Below are positions 49,194 to 57,957 of a stretch of DNA of 64,000 nt, one piece after another. The position numbers were made by a program, and so were the translations under genes. A model generated the notes under the pieces. That model had not been told where the DNA came from. It saw only the letters and a list, made by a program, of their open reading frames with translations, and searched no databases. Within the stretch, counting starts at the first letter, position 1; every line of letters begins with the position of its first letter. Source of the DNA: Arthrobacter frigidicola (GTDB lineage: Bacteria; Actinomycetota; Actinomycetes; Actinomycetales; Micrococcaceae); NCBI GenBank assembly GCA_003602285.1, contig QZVU01000005.1, forward strand, positions 186,001-250,000. The letters are read 5' to 3'.

Positions 49194-49913
49194 TCAGGAG
49201 TTGGGTAAGGTCCCATAACGTGCGGCGGGATCGAGGTGGAGACCGGACTTGAGCCCGACCGTGATGGGGTCGGCGAGTACCTCTGTCCTGGACTGCTCGA
49301 TGCCGTCCAGGGCTGCGGCGACAACATCGGCGGGGTGGGTCTTCGGTGCATCGATACCGGCTGTCATCTCGGTGTCGACCAGAGCCATGTGCAGACCGAG
49401 CACCTCGGTGCCTTGGTCGGCCAATTGAACGCGCGTGGCGTCGGTCAGGCTCCACGCCGCGGCTTTGGATGCTGCGTAGGACGTCGCCCCGGGCGCGCTG
49501 AACCAAGCGGCCGCTGACAATACGTTGAGCACTGCACCGCCACCGTTGGCTCCAAGAACCGGCGCGAAGGCCCGTGTCATTTTCAGGGCGCCGAAGAAGT
49601 TGATCTCAAACTCCCGCCGGATCACTTCGAGGTCCCCCGTCAGGAGATCGGCCCCCGACGCCACGCCTGCGTTATTGATCAGCAGGTCGACGTCGACCGC
49701 CCGAGCGGCCACCGCCTCAATCTGATCGTCATCGGTGATATCCAGCCCGAGAACTTCGACACCCTCGACTCCACCAGGGAGCTGGATGGAATCCGTATCG
49801 CGGGCGGTCGCGTAGATCTTGCCCGCTCCGCGGGCCTTGAGCTGACGGACGAACTCGGCGCCGATCCCCCGATTGGCGCCCGTGATCAGCACTGTTGAAC
49901 CCTGGATCTGCAT
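49194..49913 (-). CDS. SDR-family oxidoreductase
   Basis: 239 residues. LITGANRGIGAEFVRQL at 8-24, LLINNAGVASG near 80, Ser in LNVLSAAAWFS, and Tyr/Lys in TSYAASKAAAW. The C-terminus ends in DPAARYGTLPNS. NAD(P)-dependent reductase of unknown substrate. Divergent from a TetR regulator, with GCTAG half-sites in the 84-bp intergenic region, so it is probably repressed by it. Confidence 0.9.
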   Translation of the reverse strand: MQIQGSTVLITGANRGIGAEFVRQLKARGAGKIYATARDTDSIQLPGGVEGVEVLGLDITDDDQIEAVAARAVDVDLLINNAGVASGADLLTGDLEVIRREFEINFFGALKMTRAFAPVLGANGGGAVLNVLSAAAWFSAPGATSYAASKAAAWSLTDATRVQLADQGTEVLGLHMALVDTEMTAGIDAPKTHPADVVAAALDGIEQSRTEVLADPITVGLKSGLHLDPAARYGTLPNS

Positions 49914-49938
49914 GGAAGCACTTCTTTCTGTAGTGAAC

Positions 49939-49991
49939 GCTAGTTAATACCTACAGCAAGCTAGCATATTATCTAGCGGACACTATATAAT
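49939..49991. promoter_or_regulatory. GCTAG operator sites and TetR -10 box
   Basis: GCTAG at 49939-49943 is a single half-site. GCTAG at 49960-49964 and CTAGC at 49973-49977 form an inverted repeat with an 8-bp spacer. TATAAT at 49986-49991 is 6 nt before the GTG of the TetR gene, fitting a leaderless transcript blocked by the adjacent operator. Confidence 0.6.
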
Positions 49992-49997
49992 GGCTCT

Positions 49998-50549
49998 GTG
50001 GCAGGAAGACCGAGAACATTCGACCGTGGGGCGGCGCTAATCGTCGCGATGGAACATTTCTGGCGGAATGGCTACGAGGGAACGACCGTGGCGAAACTGA
50101 CCGAAGCCATCGGCATCACTCCCCCGAGCCTCTACGCCGCGTTCGGAGACAAGGATCAACTCTTCGAGGCTGCTGCCGCCTGGTACTTCGCCGGCGTGCG
50201 TCGGCAGTCCGAGAAGGCCCTGTCTTTGCCGACGCTTCGCGAAAGCCTCACCGAGATGCTTCACCTCAGCGCCTACTCACACACCAGCGAAGACACACCT
50301 CCGGGCTGTTTCCTCGCCCTCGAACCCCGCCTGGCCGAGCACAGGGAGATACTCCGGCGCCGTATCGCGGAGCGCGTCGCCCAAGGCATCGACGAGGGCG
50401 AAGTCCCCGAAGGGTCGGATCCCGAGCAGATTGCCAACTACATCATGGCTGTCCACAACGGCATGGCAGCACGCGCGCGCGATGGAGGAACCACCACCGA
50501 ACTGCTCGCAATCGCCGACATGGGACTCAGCGCCCTCCCTGCCCGCTGA
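49998..50549 (+). CDS. TetR-family transcriptional regulator
   Basis: 183 residues from the GTG at 49998. HTH: GRPRTFDRGAALIVAMEHFWRNGYEGTTVAKLTEAIGITPPSLYAAFGDKDQLF at 3-56. The helical domain after it contains TPPGCFLALEPRL, as in the AcrR-like group that often regulates an adjacent SDR. Leaderless by its promoter. Divergent from the SDR gene. Confidence 0.92.
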   Translation: MAGRPRTFDRGAALIVAMEHFWRNGYEGTTVAKLTEAIGITPPSLYAAFGDKDQLFEAAAAWYFAGVRRQSEKALSLPTLRESLTEMLHLSAYSHTSEDTPPGCFLALEPRLAEHREILRRRIAERVAQGIDEGEVPEGSDPEQIANYIMAVHNGMAARARDGGTTTELLAIADMGLSALPAR

Positions 50550-50911
50550 CCGCAAGACAGCACGCCCAAGACAGGTATTGGAGCGGCGCCGCTCCGCAGC
50601 CACCGGTGCAGCGCACCTCGTGGCGAGGGTCCGGACCCGCATCCTGCGCCCCTCCACTCTGTGATGCCGGTGCTCGGGTGGCGTGCCGGGAGTGATCGGG
50701 GCGCGCGGCAGGCCGGCCGGAAGTGCCGAACCACCTGAGGTTTGACCTGGTTGTCAGAACATGGTTTCTAATCGAATTCGTGCACACGCGGCGGACGCCG
50801 CAATTCCCCCGCCCCCCCACTGCCTCCCCAGTAGAGGGGTGTTGTGGCGCTGCTCGACTGACTGGCGAGTTGACCGGTGCACATCACGAAGTCCCATCTG
50901 AAGGAACCAAC
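50550..50911. other. Intergenic stretch with a possible promoter
   Basis: About 360 bp before the DUF418 gene. TTGACC at 50742-50747 and TCTAAT at 50767-50772 (19-bp gap) could be a promoter with a leader of about 130 nt. No gene is supported: the long frame from 50723 into DUF418 has no start signal. Confidence 0.35.
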
Positions 50912-52198
50912 ATGACGAACCGGCTCGATCAGACTGCGCGAGATTCCGGGAGCGAGGAGCAAAGGCACCAAACGGTGGTCACGGTGCGCCCCACTCCGCT
51001 GAAGGAGAGGTCGCTGGCGCCCGACCTCGCACGGGGCGTCATGCTGCTGCTCATCGCCCTGGCACACGCCCCCTACTTCCTCTACACCGCACCCATCGGG
51101 ACCATAGGCATCCACCCCGTTATCGGCAACCTGGCGGATCGCCTCGCACAGGGGTTCACCCTGATGGCGGTCGATGCGCGCGTCTACACCATGTTCGGAT
51201 TCCTGTTCGCCTACGGGATCGGGCAGATGTACGCCCGCCAGACTGCCAAAGGCACCAGCCCCGCCGATGCCAGGCGCCTCCTGCGCCGGCGCCACTGGTG
51301 GATGATTGCCTTCGGCGCCGTCCATGCGGGCCTGCTGTGGCAAGGAGACATCATCGGTTCGTACGGCCTGATCGGGCTGATCATGGTTCCGCTGTTCTTC
51401 GGGCGGACGGACCGCACCTTGAAGATCTGGATCGGCGTGCTGCTGGCACTCACCGCCGTCTTTGGGCTCGCGGGCGCACTCGCGTCCACGGTCACCACCG
51501 GGCAGCCGGCAACCAACCCCCAGGACATTCAGCTTCTGAGCATCGCCGAACCGAACTACCTGATCTCGGTGCTCGAACGGTTCCCCGCCTGGATCGCTGT
51601 CCTGATCGGCAGCCTTGCCGGCGTTTCGCTGCCGGCGGCGTTCCTTATGGGCGTGCTTGCCTCACGGCACCGGATCCTGGACAAACCCGGTGAACACCTT
51701 GTGCTCCTGCGGCGGCTGGCCGTAGGCGGCATCGCCGCCGGCTGGGCGACGGGCGCCGCCCTGGCGCTTCAGCACACCGGCGTCATCGAGATCGCCCCCG
51801 ACGGCGTCGTGCAACACCTCAGCCTCTTCGCAGGAACCTTCACCGGCATCGGCTACGCCGCACTGTTCGGCCTCATCGCGCACCGCGTGTCCCGAAGGCA
51901 CGCACCAGCCAGCGGCCCCGTCCGCTGGGTCTCCGCCCTCGGCCGGCGCTCCATGAGCGGATACCTGATCCAATCCCTCGCGTGGGGTCCGGTACTGGCT
52001 GCCTGGGGACTGGGCCTCGGCGCGCAGCTGTCCAGCTGGTCCGTCCTCGCCTACGCCGTCGCGGTCTGGGCGGCCACCGTTGTCCTCGCCGTTGTTATGG
52101 AGCGCCGCGGCCTGCGCGGACCAGCCGAGCTGGCACTGCGCAAACTCACCTACCGCGACTCCGCCGCACCCAAACCCGCAGCGATGGAACACACCTGA
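50912..52198 (+). CDS. DUF418-domain membrane protein
   Basis: 428 residues from the ATG at 50912, with GAAGGAA upstream. About 10 membrane helices, beginning at APDLARGVMLLLIALAHAPYFLY. RRLLRRRHWWMIAFGAVHAGLLWQGDIIGSYGLIGLIMVPLF, then the C-terminal DUF418 block RWVSALGRRSMSGYLIQSLAWGPVLAAWGLGLGAQLS. Related to acyltransferase-3-like membrane proteins; possible role in modification of envelope or exported molecules. No function is assigned. Confidence 0.85.
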   Translation: MTNRLDQTARDSGSEEQRHQTVVTVRPTPLKERSLAPDLARGVMLLLIALAHAPYFLYTAPIGTIGIHPVIGNLADRLAQGFTLMAVDARVYTMFGFLFAYGIGQMYARQTAKGTSPADARRLLRRRHWWMIAFGAVHAGLLWQGDIIGSYGLIGLIMVPLFFGRTDRTLKIWIGVLLALTAVFGLAGALASTVTTGQPATNPQDIQLLSIAEPNYLISVLERFPAWIAVLIGSLAGVSLPAAFLMGVLASRHRILDKPGEHLVLLRRLAVGGIAAGWATGAALALQHTGVIEIAPDGVVQHLSLFAGTFTGIGYAALFGLIAHRVSRRHAPASGPVRWVSALGRRSMSGYLIQSLAWGPVLAAWGLGLGAQLSSWSVLAYAVAVWAATVVLAVVMERRGLRGPAELALRKLTYRDSAAPKPAAMEHT

Positions 52199-52470
52199 GC
52201 ACCGTCCTGGCCGAGGGGCTCAACACTTCCTGACAAACGGTCATCAACGCCAGGGCAGAGAACCAAGACCTTGTGTCGGGTCGATACCTCCACAATGAAT
52301 ACCGATATCAGGTCGCGGGTTCGTGCGTCCTAGCCCTGATAGCCGTAATGTTTGTCGCCCCGGCCATCGTCGCGCTGCGCCAGGACGATCACGTCGTCGA
52401 GAGCCTCCAACCTCGCCGAAGTAAGCACAGGTCCGCTGCGGACCGAAGGGTAGAAGGGTAGAACATACGT

Positions 52471-54222
52471 ATGACACCAACTCCCCTGGTCCTTGGGCCC
52501 ATCCTTCGGTACGTCGACGAAACCTCGGCAAGTATCTGGGTGGAGGTCGGCACCGCGGCACGCGTCGTCGTCCGGGCCGCCCAGCAATCCTGGGAAGCAC
52601 GCACGTTCGCCGTCCACGGGCACCATTACGCGCTCGTCGAGGTGGACGGACTCGAGCCGGGAAGCGTCACCTCCTACACGGTGGAGATCGATGGACAGCA
52701 GGCTTGGCCGGACCCGGGATCGGTTCCCGAATTCCCGCCGTCGAGCATTGCGACCCGCATCCCGGGGAAGCCCCTGCGGCTGGCCTTCGGATCCTGCCGC
52801 ACGAGCGTTCCCCACACCAAGGAGGGCAATCGGACCCACGGCATCGATGCCATGCGTGCGTACGCGCTTAACCGGATGGAGGACGACAGTTCACCGCGGC
52901 CGGACCTGATTCTTTTCCTCGGCGACCAGGTGTACGCCGATTCCACCAGTGAGGAAATGCAGCAGTTCATCCGCGGGCGGAGGAACATCGAGGAGGAGCC
53001 CGGCGCCGAGCTGAAGGATTACGAGGAGTACGCCCACCTGTACAACCTGGCCTGGTCCGACAGTGCCAACCGCTGGCTGCTGTCCACCCTTCCCAGTGCC
53101 ATGATCTTCGACGACCACGACATCCGTGATGACTGGAACGCCTCCACCTCCTGGAAGCAGGAGATGGCGGCCACCTCCTGGTGGCAGGGCCGGATCGTAG
53201 CGGGCCTGGCGTCGTACTGGGTGTACCAGCACCTCGGCAACATGTCACCGGAGCGGCGCGCCGAGGACCGCATCTGGCAGCGGGTCGTCAACCATCACGA
53301 CGCCGCCGAGCTCGACCTGAGCGAGGAGCTCGACGCCTTCGCCGACCGGGCGGACAAGGACCCGGCCAGCTACCGCTGGAGCTACTGCCGCGACTTCGAT
53401 GACACGCGCCTGATCGTCATCGACTCCCGCGCATCCCGGGTGCTGGCACCCGATGCGCGGGCCCTGCTCACCGAGGAGGAGACGGCGTGGTTGGACTCCA
53501 AGATGGTGGGCGGATTCCGGCACCTGCTGGTGGGAACCTCGCTGCCGTTCCTCCTGCCGCTGGGGCTGCATCACATCGAGTCGTGGGACGAGGCCCTCGC
53601 ACAGGGTGCATGGGGCGCGCGGGGCGCGCGGTTGGGTGAGAAGCTGCGGCGGGGCATGGATCTCGAACACTGGGCCGCCTTCCAGACCAGCTTCCGGGCC
53701 GTGGCCAACATGGCGACGGAGGTCGCGGACGGCAAACGGGGCCCGGCGCCGGAGACGGTGACCTTCCTGTCGGGAGACGTTCACTTCTCGTACGTCGCGG
53801 AAGTGGACAGGACGTCGGGCAGCCGTATCCTGCAGGTGGTCTGCTCCCCAATCCGCAACCCGCTGCCCTGGCTCCTGCGCTCCTCCACCGCCATCCTCTC
53901 CTACGCCGTAGCGGCACCTCTCGGGGCTCTCGCAGCGCGCTCCGTGAAGGTTCCCGACCCACCTTTCCGCTGGCGGAACATCAGAGGACCGTGGTTCGAC
54001 AACAACCTCGCCTCGCTCGAGGACACCGCTGACGGGCTGACGCTGTCGTGGCAGTCGGGAACGGTTGACGGCGAGGACCATCTCCACCCCCGGCTCAGGG
54101 AGGTCGCCGCCATGACCGTGCCGAGGCGTGGGTCCGGGAATATGCCGGGAGGGGAAGCTGTGCCCGAGGCAGCGCTCTCGACTTCCAAGGGCGCTCGGGC
54201 ACGGAGAGGACGCCGACGGTAG
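52471..54222 (+). CDS. PhoD-like phosphatase/phosphodiesterase
   Basis: 583 residues, no signal peptide, so cytoplasmic or exported by another route. An N-terminal beta-sandwich at 5-90 (LGPILRYVDETSASIWVEV), then the metal-binding domain: LAFGSCRTSVPH near 107, LILFLGDQVYAD near 147, SAMIFDDHDIRDDWN near 210, and LSGDVHFSYVAEV near 432. A hydrophobic stretch LLRSSTAILSYAVAAPLGALAA at 468-490 and a basic C-terminal tail follow. The Asp/His/Asn set is that of the alkaline phosphatase D family (Fe/Ca dependent). Confidence 0.87.
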   Translation: MTPTPLVLGPILRYVDETSASIWVEVGTAARVVVRAAQQSWEARTFAVHGHHYALVEVDGLEPGSVTSYTVEIDGQQAWPDPGSVPEFPPSSIATRIPGKPLRLAFGSCRTSVPHTKEGNRTHGIDAMRAYALNRMEDDSSPRPDLILFLGDQVYADSTSEEMQQFIRGRRNIEEEPGAELKDYEEYAHLYNLAWSDSANRWLLSTLPSAMIFDDHDIRDDWNASTSWKQEMAATSWWQGRIVAGLASYWVYQHLGNMSPERRAEDRIWQRVVNHHDAAELDLSEELDAFADRADKDPASYRWSYCRDFDDTRLIVIDSRASRVLAPDARALLTEEETAWLDSKMVGGFRHLLVGTSLPFLLPLGLHHIESWDEALAQGAWGARGARLGEKLRRGMDLEHWAAFQTSFRAVANMATEVADGKRGPAPETVTFLSGDVHFSYVAEVDRTSGSRILQVVCSPIRNPLPWLLRSSTAILSYAVAAPLGALAARSVKVPDPPFRWRNIRGPWFDNNLASLEDTADGLTLSWQSGTVDGEDHLHPRLREVAAMTVPRRGSGNMPGGEAVPEAALSTSKGARARRGRRR

Positions 54223-54384
54223 GCGGTGCCTCCAGGGCCGTTTCCTCCTGTTCGAGGCAGTGTCGGGCCAGGCACGACCTCAGTGCCATCGAAGCACCAC
54301 TGGGCAGGATTCGCGGCCCCAGCTGCTGGGAGAACTGCTAGCCCCGCTGGAATACGACCGCCCGGACGGCGGTTGTCCTAAATT

Positions 54385-55311
54385 ATGAAAGCGATGACTT
54401 ACAGTCAGTACGGAAGTCCGGATGTCCTTGAACTGACCGAGCAACCCATGCCCAAGGTCGGGCCTGGAATGGTGCTGGTGAAGGTGAAAGCGGCGTCAGT
54501 CAACCCTGTCGATTGGAAGATCATTGCGGGCTACCTCGATCCGATCATGGACGTCCAGTTCCCTGCCATTCCAGGCTGGGACGTGGCAGGCGTCGTGGAG
54601 TCCGTGGGCATCGATGCCCCGCATTTCCAGCCCGGGGATGAAGTGGTCTCCTACGGACGCAAGGACTTCGTCCATGGCGGTAGCTTTGCCGAGTACATTG
54701 CCTTGCCCGAGCGGCTTGTGGCCCGAAAGCCGCAAACCCTGAGCTGGGAAGAGGCCGCGGGTCTTCCGCTCGCCGGACTGACCGCATACCAGGTCCTGAC
54801 CCGGCTGGACGTCCAGCCGACAGATACGGTCCTGATCCATGGCGGAGCTGGTGGAGTGGGTTCGCTGGGGATCCAGATCGCGTTGGCAGCCGGCGCCCGG
54901 GTGATCGCAACCGCCTCAGAAAAGAATCATGACTTCCTCCGCTCCCTCGGCGCCGAACCGGTCAGCTACGGAGAGGGTCTCGCGGAGCGGGTCCGGGCGC
55001 TGGCCCCCGGCGGCGTCGACGTCGTTGCAGACTTCGTAGGCGGCACCCTGGAGGCCACCCTGGCCGTCCTTGCCCCAAAGGGACGGCATGCCTCAATCGC
55101 AGACGACACGGTGGAGCAGCATGGTGGCACCTGGATGTGGGTGACCCCAATCGGGGCCGATCTGGAGCGCTTGTCGCACCTGGTGGATGAACGTCGGCTC
55201 ACGGTCGAGGTTGCCGGGATCTTTCCGCTGGAGGACGCAGCCGAGGCATTGCGTTCGAACATGGAGGGCCACACCCGCGGGAAGATTATCGTAAGGATCG
55301 CCGCCGGCTGA
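54385..55311 (+). CDS. NADP-dependent medium-chain oxidoreductase
   Basis: 308 residues; a start at 54394 is also possible. MTYSQYGSPDVLELTEQPMPKVGPGM, AASVNPVDWKIIAGYLD, IPGWDVAGVVESVG, the Rossmann motif HGGAGGVGSLGIQIALAAGARVIATA near 152, and a C-terminal EGHTRGKIIVRIA. Third quinone-reductase-like MDR in the window without zinc ligands (others at 19.6 and 48.2 kb); they are not close copies. It stands alone, and no dedicated regulator is adjacent. Confidence 0.86.
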   Translation: MKAMTYSQYGSPDVLELTEQPMPKVGPGMVLVKVKAASVNPVDWKIIAGYLDPIMDVQFPAIPGWDVAGVVESVGIDAPHFQPGDEVVSYGRKDFVHGGSFAEYIALPERLVARKPQTLSWEEAAGLPLAGLTAYQVLTRLDVQPTDTVLIHGGAGGVGSLGIQIALAAGARVIATASEKNHDFLRSLGAEPVSYGEGLAERVRALAPGGVDVVADFVGGTLEATLAVLAPKGRHASIADDTVEQHGGTWMWVTPIGADLERLSHLVDERRLTVEVAGIFPLEDAAEALRSNMEGHTRGKIIVRIAAG

Positions 55312-55366
55312 CCGGTACTTGGGCCCGCTTCGGTTGCAGTCGGATTGCTGTGTCGGCGTCCTTTGG

Positions 55367-56524
55367 TCATGGTGTTGCGAAAGGCCTTCCTGATCCAAAG
55401 ACGCGATCAGCAAACCGGCGGCCGATCAGGTCATGAGCCTCGACATTTGGGTGTAGACCATCAGGAAGCGGCAAAGCAACCCCGTCCTCGGGCCCATACA
55501 GGTCAAGCCCGTCGAGGTAGTAGAGGTTCGCGTCATCCTCTCGGTCTCTGGAGATGGTGCGGAGCGCATCGCGGATGATTTCGAGAGTTAACCGCCCCTG
55601 CGCGGTGTCGCCTGGCGCGCCGGTGGCGACGAATTGCACGTGGTCGGTACCAAGGGACGCCGGGTCCACCGCAAGCGGCCCAGGAGTGCTCTCATGGATG
55701 CCGGCGAAAAGCGGCGACACCAGCAACAACGGCGTTTCGGGGTGACCATCTCGAATCGTGTCGAGAAAACCGTGAACGGCGGGCACGAAGGAACGCAGTC
55801 TCATTGAATCGAGATTGACGACGTTGATGCCGAGCTTCACGCTGATGAAGTCGGCAGGTGCATCACGAATGACGCGGGCCAGGAACGGGTCGACCAGGGC
55901 GCTGCCGCCGAACCCCAAGTTGCGCAGCTGCACGGTTCCCGCCGTGCGTGCAGCAACAACAGGCCAAATCTCGGTAGGAGCGAGTGCGTTGGAGCCGTGG
56001 CTGATTGAGCTGCCATGATGCAGCCATATCTTGCCCATCCGATCATCGGTATGGAGCGGCGCGTCAGTGCGCAGGGCGATGATCTCGGCTGACTCGTTGT
56101 GCGGAAGCCACATCTCCACCCGCTTGAGGTCAGTGGAGAGTCCAGATATGACCGTGGCGTGATCGGGGCCAGAGTGAGCGCTCGATGAACCGGTTTGAAG
56201 GTCGATCTCCAGGCAATCACCTCCGCTGAGCTCATCACGAGCGTGAAGCATTCCGTCGATAACGACATCGACGCGACCGCGCGGACGGTCGGCGCCACGA
56301 TAAGCGACGCGACTCGGGTGCGTGATGAGCTCAATGCGGGAAGCTGTGGTCGTGAACGTGAGGTGCACGCCGGATGGCTGGCGCTCCATAGCCAGCAACT
56401 GCGGGTCGGGGAACTGGTGTCGCACCCAGGAAGGCAGTCGATGCGGGAGGACGCCGCGGTCGGTTTTTTCCAGTTCGGCGATGCCGTGAATGAGATCAGC
56501 CGTAAGAGCAGTGGACAGCATCAT
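55367..56524 (-). CDS. SGNH/GDSL hydrolase with N-terminal beta domain (SsfX3-like)
   Basis: 385 residues. Residues 1-160 are a beta-rich, carbohydrate-binding-like domain; the SGNH domain follows. Block I is WLHHGSSISHGS (GSS in place of GDS), block II GFGGSALV, block III SVKLGINVV with the Asn, and block V DGLHPNVEAH with Asp and His. This two-domain layout resembles SsfX3-type acyl hydrolase/transferases. Substrate unknown, likely an O-acyl ester on a sugar or polyketide-like compound. Its ATG overlaps the TetR stop upstream by 4 bp, giving a coupled pair. Confidence 0.85.
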   Translation of the reverse strand: MMLSTALTADLIHGIAELEKTDRGVLPHRLPSWVRHQFPDPQLLAMERQPSGVHLTFTTTASRIELITHPSRVAYRGADRPRGRVDVVIDGMLHARDELSGGDCLEIDLQTGSSSAHSGPDHATVISGLSTDLKRVEMWLPHNESAEIIALRTDAPLHTDDRMGKIWLHHGSSISHGSNALAPTEIWPVVAARTAGTVQLRNLGFGGSALVDPFLARVIRDAPADFISVKLGINVVNLDSMRLRSFVPAVHGFLDTIRDGHPETPLLLVSPLFAGIHESTPGPLAVDPASLGTDHVQFVATGAPGDTAQGRLTLEIIRDALRTISRDREDDANLYYLDGLDLYGPEDGVALPLPDGLHPNVEAHDLIGRRFADRVFGSGRPFATP

Positions 56525-57102
56525 GATGGAGTTCCTTCGGAAGGCCAGGTACTGAGAGCACGATCGAGGGCGTCGACGGCGGCAAGCCAGGATTCGTCTT
56601 GCCCGTCCGGGCGATGATTGAACACCTCAGACTCGCTCAGAATGAGGTATCCCCTCACCGTCGCTGCGACCAGACGCGCAGCGTGCACGAGCGCCGGCTC
56701 CGGCACCGGATAGCCACGGATCACCGCAAGCATCAGCGCTGCCACCCCTGCCGCTTCTGGGGAGCGCGCGGTGTCCGGCGAAGCAACCCGTTGAAGTGCC
56801 GCCCACGCTCCAGGGCGCTGGGTTGCAAAGTTACGGTAGGCATCGACGAGGCCTTGGAGCGCGGCTTTCCCCGAGCGGCCAGCCAGTTCCTCACTGACCC
56901 GCGAAGCAAGCTCGCCCAGCGCGAGCCGGTGAACTGCATCGAGTAGCGCATCACGGCTTTTGACATGCTCGTAAAGGCTTGCCGGCTGCACACCAAGGTG
57001 TCGCGCGACGGCGGCTACGGTAACAGCGTCAAAACCAGTGCGGTCAGCGAGCGTTGCAGCAGCTGAGATAACAACATCGGAGGAGAGATTTGATCTGGGC
57101 AC
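56521..57102 (-). CDS. TetR-family transcriptional regulator
   Basis: 193 residues from a GTG at 57102. HTH SDVVISAAATLADRTGFDAVTVAAVARHLGVQPASLYEHVKSRDALLDAVHRLA at 8-61 and a TetR_C-type helical domain (APALVHAARLVAATVRGYLILSESEVF region). First gene of a two-gene operon with the SGNH hydrolase. An 18-bp perfect palindrome lies 18-35 bp upstream of the GTG, so the operon is likely autoregulated. Confidence 0.9.
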   Translation of the reverse strand: MPRSNLSSDVVISAAATLADRTGFDAVTVAAVARHLGVQPASLYEHVKSRDALLDAVHRLALGELASRVSEELAGRSGKAALQGLVDAYRNFATQRPGAWAALQRVASPDTARSPEAAGVAALMLAVIRGYPVPEPALVHAARLVAATVRGYLILSESEVFNHRPDGQDESWLAAVDALDRALSTWPSEGTPS

Positions 57103-57119
57103 AGATCCATCCTACGGCA

Positions 57120-57137
57120 TGTAGGTTTCAACCTACA
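57120..57137. promoter_or_regulatory. Perfect 18-bp palindrome, TetR operator
   Basis: TGTAGGTT at 57120-57127, TC, and AACCTACA at 57130-57137 form a perfect inverted repeat just upstream of the TetR/SGNH operon. Length and position fit a TetR dimer site. A further TAGGTT half-site follows at 57143. Confidence 0.7.
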
Positions 57138-57193
57138 CTCCATAGGTTGTGGGTGCGAGCAGCAGAATGCTGATCACCCTGCATCCGGAGGGT

Positions 57194-57859
57194 TCAGGAG
57201 CGCGGCAGCACACCTACGAGCGTCGCGATGAAGGCATCCTTCAGAGCGTCCCGCAGGTCCAGGTGAAGCACGCCGAGTGAGGGATCCTCCGCGTAGGCGG
57301 CGAGAAGGCTGGGCGGCGGAGGGACGTAGGACGACAGGGCGCCCGCCGTGACGAGACACATCAGGCAGAACAGTTGTGCGCCGTCGCCGAGCTCGGGCAC
57401 GTGCGCGCGCAGGAGCTCGGACATGGTCGCGAGCTTCGCGAGGGAGGACCGCTTATGCCGCTTGACCACCTCAACCGACACGTTGTGCTCCAGGACACCT
57501 CCCTGCGCACCGAAGAGGTCGCACAGCACTACCCGGTCCGCCAAGGAGCGGCTGAGGATGTCGGCCAGCTGGCCCGCTCGTACCTCCGGCGCCGCGTGCG
57601 CGTCGATGCCCGCGGCCAGCTCTTCCGTCAGGTCGGCAAGCCAGTCCGCCAGAAAGTCATCGAGCAGTTCGAGCAGCACCGCCTCGCGCGACTCGAAGTA
57701 CCGCAGGACATTGGACTTGGCCAGGCCGACCCGCCGGCTGAGCTCGTTGAGGCTCAGGTCGGCCACGGGCATCTCGTTGAGCATCGCCGCCGCAGTGTCC
57801 AGAATTGCCCGGCGGCGCATTTCCCGTTGCTCTTCGTTTCGGGCGCGCTGGAAAGTCAT
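57194..57859 (-). CDS. TetR-family transcriptional regulator
   Basis: 221 residues. HTH RRRAILDTAAAMLNEMPVADLSLNELSRRVGLAKSNVLRYFESREAVLLELL at 15-66, then a helical ligand domain. Divergent from the SDR at 57958, with three repeats of one operator-like sequence and a strong promoter between the two genes. Likely represses the SDR and itself. Confidence 0.92.
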   Translation of the reverse strand: MTFQRARNEEQREMRRRAILDTAAAMLNEMPVADLSLNELSRRVGLAKSNVLRYFESREAVLLELLDDFLADWLADLTEELAAGIDAHAAPEVRAGQLADILSRSLADRVVLCDLFGAQGGVLEHNVSVEVVKRHKRSSLAKLATMSELLRAHVPELGDGAQLFCLMCLVTAGALSSYVPPPPSLLAAYAEDPSLGVLHLDLRDALKDAFIATLVGVLPRS

Positions 57860-57877
57860 GCTGCCAGCCTAACTTAA

Positions 57878-57948
57878 AGACCGCCGGTCCCTTGACATCA
57901 GACCACCGGTCCCTTACGTTGGTATCGATAACAGACCGACAGTTTCTT
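57878..57948 (+). promoter_or_regulatory. SDR promoter with three operator repeats
   Basis: TTGACA at 57892-57897 and TACGTT at 57915-57920 are 17 bp apart. Direct repeats start at 57878 (AGACCGCCGGTCCCTT), 57900 (one base changed) and 57933 (AGACCGACAGTTTCTT, weaker). The first two have a 22-bp period and contain a GACC-N3-GGTC palindrome; one sits on each side of the -35 box. Confidence 0.75.
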
Positions 57949-57957
57949 AGGAGCATG

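Noticed and set aside
52273-52461. 62-codon frame with one hydrophobic segment before the PhoD-like gene
   Set aside because: A possible small membrane protein, but no ribosome site, no conserved features I know, and an unremarkable GTG start; not enough to call a gene.
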